Assembly (NCBI RefSeq): GCF_029227915.1
Contig: NC_079882.1
Location: 5,022,001-5,086,000 of the forward strand
Source of the DNA: Hydractinia symbiolongicarpus
Taxonomy: Eukaryota; Cnidaria; Hydrozoa; Anthoathecata; Hydractiniidae
Length of the DNA: 64,000 nt
Direction: 5' to 3'
Every line of letters begins with the position of its first letter. Position 1 is the stretch's first letter. Below are positions 61,920 to 64,000 of the stretch, in pieces. The notes under the pieces are model-generated. The model had not been told where the DNA came from. It saw only the letters and a program-made list of their open reading frames with translations, and made no database searches. Position numbers and translations under genes: made by a program.

Positions 61920-62100
61920 AATAATGTCAAGGTTGAAAGTGCGAAAAAAAATTCCGAAAAAAAACGGATAACATATCTTATCGGTGAAAAAAAGTCGGCA
62001 AAAAAATTAGTCACTTGGATAAAAATCTAGTCACTTTTTGCCAAGTAATTTTTTGAATTTAGTCACTTTTGCCAAGTAATTTTTTGAATTTAGTCACTAA
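61920..62100. repeat. Dispersed repeat with 31-bp tandem duplication
   Basis: AGTCACTTTTTGCCAAGTAA, then TTTTTTGAATTT, is present twice in tandem (about 62026-62095) after GTCGGCAAAAAAATTAGTCAC. A relative with the same motifs lies at 48180-48310. Function unknown. Confidence 0.5.
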
Positions 62101-62161
62101 TAAAGAATAATTGCATATTTCTGTGGAAAGTTTATCATTTCTTGAACATGATAGTTTAGTA

Positions 62162-62195
62162 GGCGATGTTTCGGAGATCCTTCTCCCATCATCGG
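62162..62195 (-). ncRNA. Hammerhead-ribozyme-like core of the Penelope-like element
   Basis: On the minus strand the order is CCGATGA, a hairpin (GGAGA-AGGA-TCTCC), then GAAAC and ATC. This is the layout of a hammerhead core (CUGAUGA, stem II, GAAA, then the cleavage triplet NUH) in the minimal form known from Penelope-like elements. The U-to-C change at the second core base should impair or abolish cleavage. It lies about 120 bases downstream of the element's stop codon, as expected for the terminal repeat. Confidence 0.5.
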
Positions 62196-62314
62196 GCAAA
62201 GTAAAATGATGTTGCGCATGTATTTATATAATCAGAAACGAGCTGATAATTACAGTAATTACGGTAATTAACATTTTCGGACCTAGATGTAGGTAACTAC
62301 TTCTTCTGTAGGGC

Positions 62315-64000
62315 TTATAACCAAATCTCAGGAAGTTGATACAAGCTGCTGTTTATGTGTTTGTTACGTTCTACACTGTTGATGGTTTCTTTAATCTTCC
62401 TGGCCGTTTCTGGATTCTCTGTCAATGATTTTCTTCTCATCCCAATTAAACTGTTGACATCTGCTCCAGCTGTGGTCCGCAATTTCGTTTTTCTTCACAT
62501 CTCCGTTTCTCACTGCGCGCATATGTTCTTGTACTCGTTGCTTAAACTCGTTGCTTGTTTCGCCTATATACACTACATCACAATCTTTACACGGGATTTC
62601 GTAAACAACATTGCTTTGTTCTTCCAGGTTTATTTTGTCTTTTGGTTTAGACAAAGTGCTTCTTAGGGTATCTTTAGAGTTAAGAATGCATTTGATTTTG
62701 TGTTGCCTTAAAACTCGACGAAGGATCTCGCTGGTACCTGGTACGAAGGGTAGGAATGCTGATGCGATAAATTTCTCTGATGTTCCCTTGTTGTCTCCGT
62801 TGCATTTTCTCTTCATTTTATGACTTTATGACTGTATCCATTTGCGATTAATGTATTTCTTACACGTCGAATTTCTATTTTCCTCTCCTGTTTGTCACTG
62901 ACTACGCTGTTGGCACGATTCAGTAATGAAGATATGACACTTTCCTTGCAAGATTTCTGATGGTTTGATTCGAAGTTAAGGTACTCGTTAGTGTGTGTTG
63001 GTTTACGATACACTGAAACTGAAATGGTACCATCCTTGCGTTTGACCAAAGTGTCCAGGAAAGCGATACTTCCATCGTGTTCAAGCTCAACAGTGAATTT
63101 GATTTGTCGATGTAGGCCGTTGATGTGTTCATGGAACTCTTCTAGATGGGATCTTTTTTGGCGAATACGTCGTCAACAAATCTTTTCCAAACCTTTGGAC
63201 GTCTGTCTGATGTGACTAATGCTGTTGTCTCGTGTGCTTGCATGTATATTTCTGCGACTACTGATGATGCAGGGCCTCCCATGGCAACTCCGTCTGTTTG
63301 AGTGTAGAAGTTCTTATTAAACAGATGCCATGTTTTGGTTAGAACAAGTTCGAACAAACGCAGAAAATCCGGTACTGGAATTTTCGTCTTTTCACCGAAT
63401 GCAGCATCGTTTTCGATAAAGGTCTTAATTGATGTTTAATTGATGTTGTCGTCTGCTATCTTTATTTCTCTGATGTATTCCGAAATTTCTTTTGAGTTTT
63501 TGCTATGGTCACTTGCTGTGAATTTGCTGAGGATGGAAGCAACAAATTCTGATAGGTTGTATAACGGTGTTCCAGTCAGGAGACTATTGGTCGAGTTGGA
63601 TTTCCCTGTTTATTGATTTTTGGTAGTCCGTAAAATCGCGGTGGTGGTCCGTCACAAGGATTCAGTCGGTAATACTGCTTATCGTCGATGTGTTCGTTTC
63701 TCTTCAACTCCATTAAGATGTTCCTTTCTTCTCGTTTGATGACTTCTGTGGGATCTTTCTTGAGAAGTTCGTTGCACTTGTTGATGTAGTCAGGTGTATT
63801 CATGATAACCGTTGTTTCCCCTTGTCTGCCGGTAGGATTATGATATCTTTGTCCTTCTTTAGATTCTTCAATGACAGTCTTTCAGATTTTTGCAAATTGC
63901 CCTTCGGTGTTTTGTTTTTCTGTAGCGTGAGGTTTACTTTAGCTCTTACTGTGTATGCCTTTTCTTTTGGTAGATCTTTAATTGCCTCTTCCACTTTCGC
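62315..64000 (-). pseudogene. Penelope-like element (RT plus GIY-YIG), frameshifted, cut by window end
   Basis: In coding order: the N-terminal LKKDKDIIILPADKGK (to about 63840), the RT palm start YYRLNPCDGPPPRFYGLPKI and PTRPIVS, then TPLYNLSEFV. The RT blocks TDGVAMGGPASSVVAEIYMQ and WKRFVDDVFA follow, with the catalytic VDD intact. Then come GTISVSVYRKPTHTNEYLNF and the GIY-YIG endonuclease CDVVYIGETSNEFKQRVQEH. It ends ARKIKETINSV...YQLPEIWL at 62315. The frame is broken at about 63576-63590, by an 11-bp duplication (TTGATGTTTAA) near 63435, and near 62405, so it is inactive but recent. The 5' end lies beyond the window. Confidence 0.85.

Overview
The window is AT-rich animal nuclear DNA. 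It carries multi-exon genes with canonical GT-AG introns, long introns, tRNA-derived SINEs, Penelope-like retroelements and several families of DNA transposon. Two proteins assembled by hand have the lengths I recall for their human counterparts: muskelin at 735 aa and CCDC134 at 229 aa. With a divergent FGF also present, a eumetazoan is certain enough. The compositional bias and transposon mix suggest an early-branching one, most likely a cnidarian (hydrozoan-like); that last step is inference.

Layout. 1-3.1 kb: no recognised gene. 3.1-6.3 kb (+): an FGF-family ligand in five coding exons. 8.9-18.9 kb (-): CCDC134, an ER/secretory protein, in seven exons; its introns hold a TA-flanked MITE, an 18-bp minisatellite and a 1.1-kb hAT-like element. 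18.9-22.4 kb: intergenic, with a GACA microsatellite, a dead Penelope-like element and a SINE nested in a foldback repeat. 22.4-35.4 kb (-): complete muskelin in 26 exons. 36.1-37.5 kb (-): intronless MINPP1. 37.5-43.4 kb: repeats, including SINE copies and a 1.45-kb TA-flanked element. 43.4-45.5 kb (-): an unrecognised five-exon gene, with a shortened in-frame paralogue at 49.1-49.6 kb (-). 51.3-53.5 kb: two Harbinger derivatives in inverted orientation. 54.9-55.9 kb (-): intronless SLC25A33/36-type mitochondrial pyrimidine-nucleotide carrier. 57-61.2 kb: nested inverted repeats and a foldback element with minisatellite arms. 62.2-64 kb (-): a second Penelope-like element running off the window, with a hammerhead-ribozyme-like core at its 3' end.

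The host genes are not an operon and show no shared pathway. CCDC134 and MINPP1 both carry an N-terminal signal peptide and a C-terminal KDEL-like tetrapeptide (SQEL and KNEL), so both probably reside in the ER. The accessory content is mainly decayed or non-autonomous mobile elements. I found no prokaryotic-style system, CRISPR array or rRNA. Exon boundaries were placed by reading splice sites, checking that phases add up, and comparing with family members recalled from memory; no database search was run.
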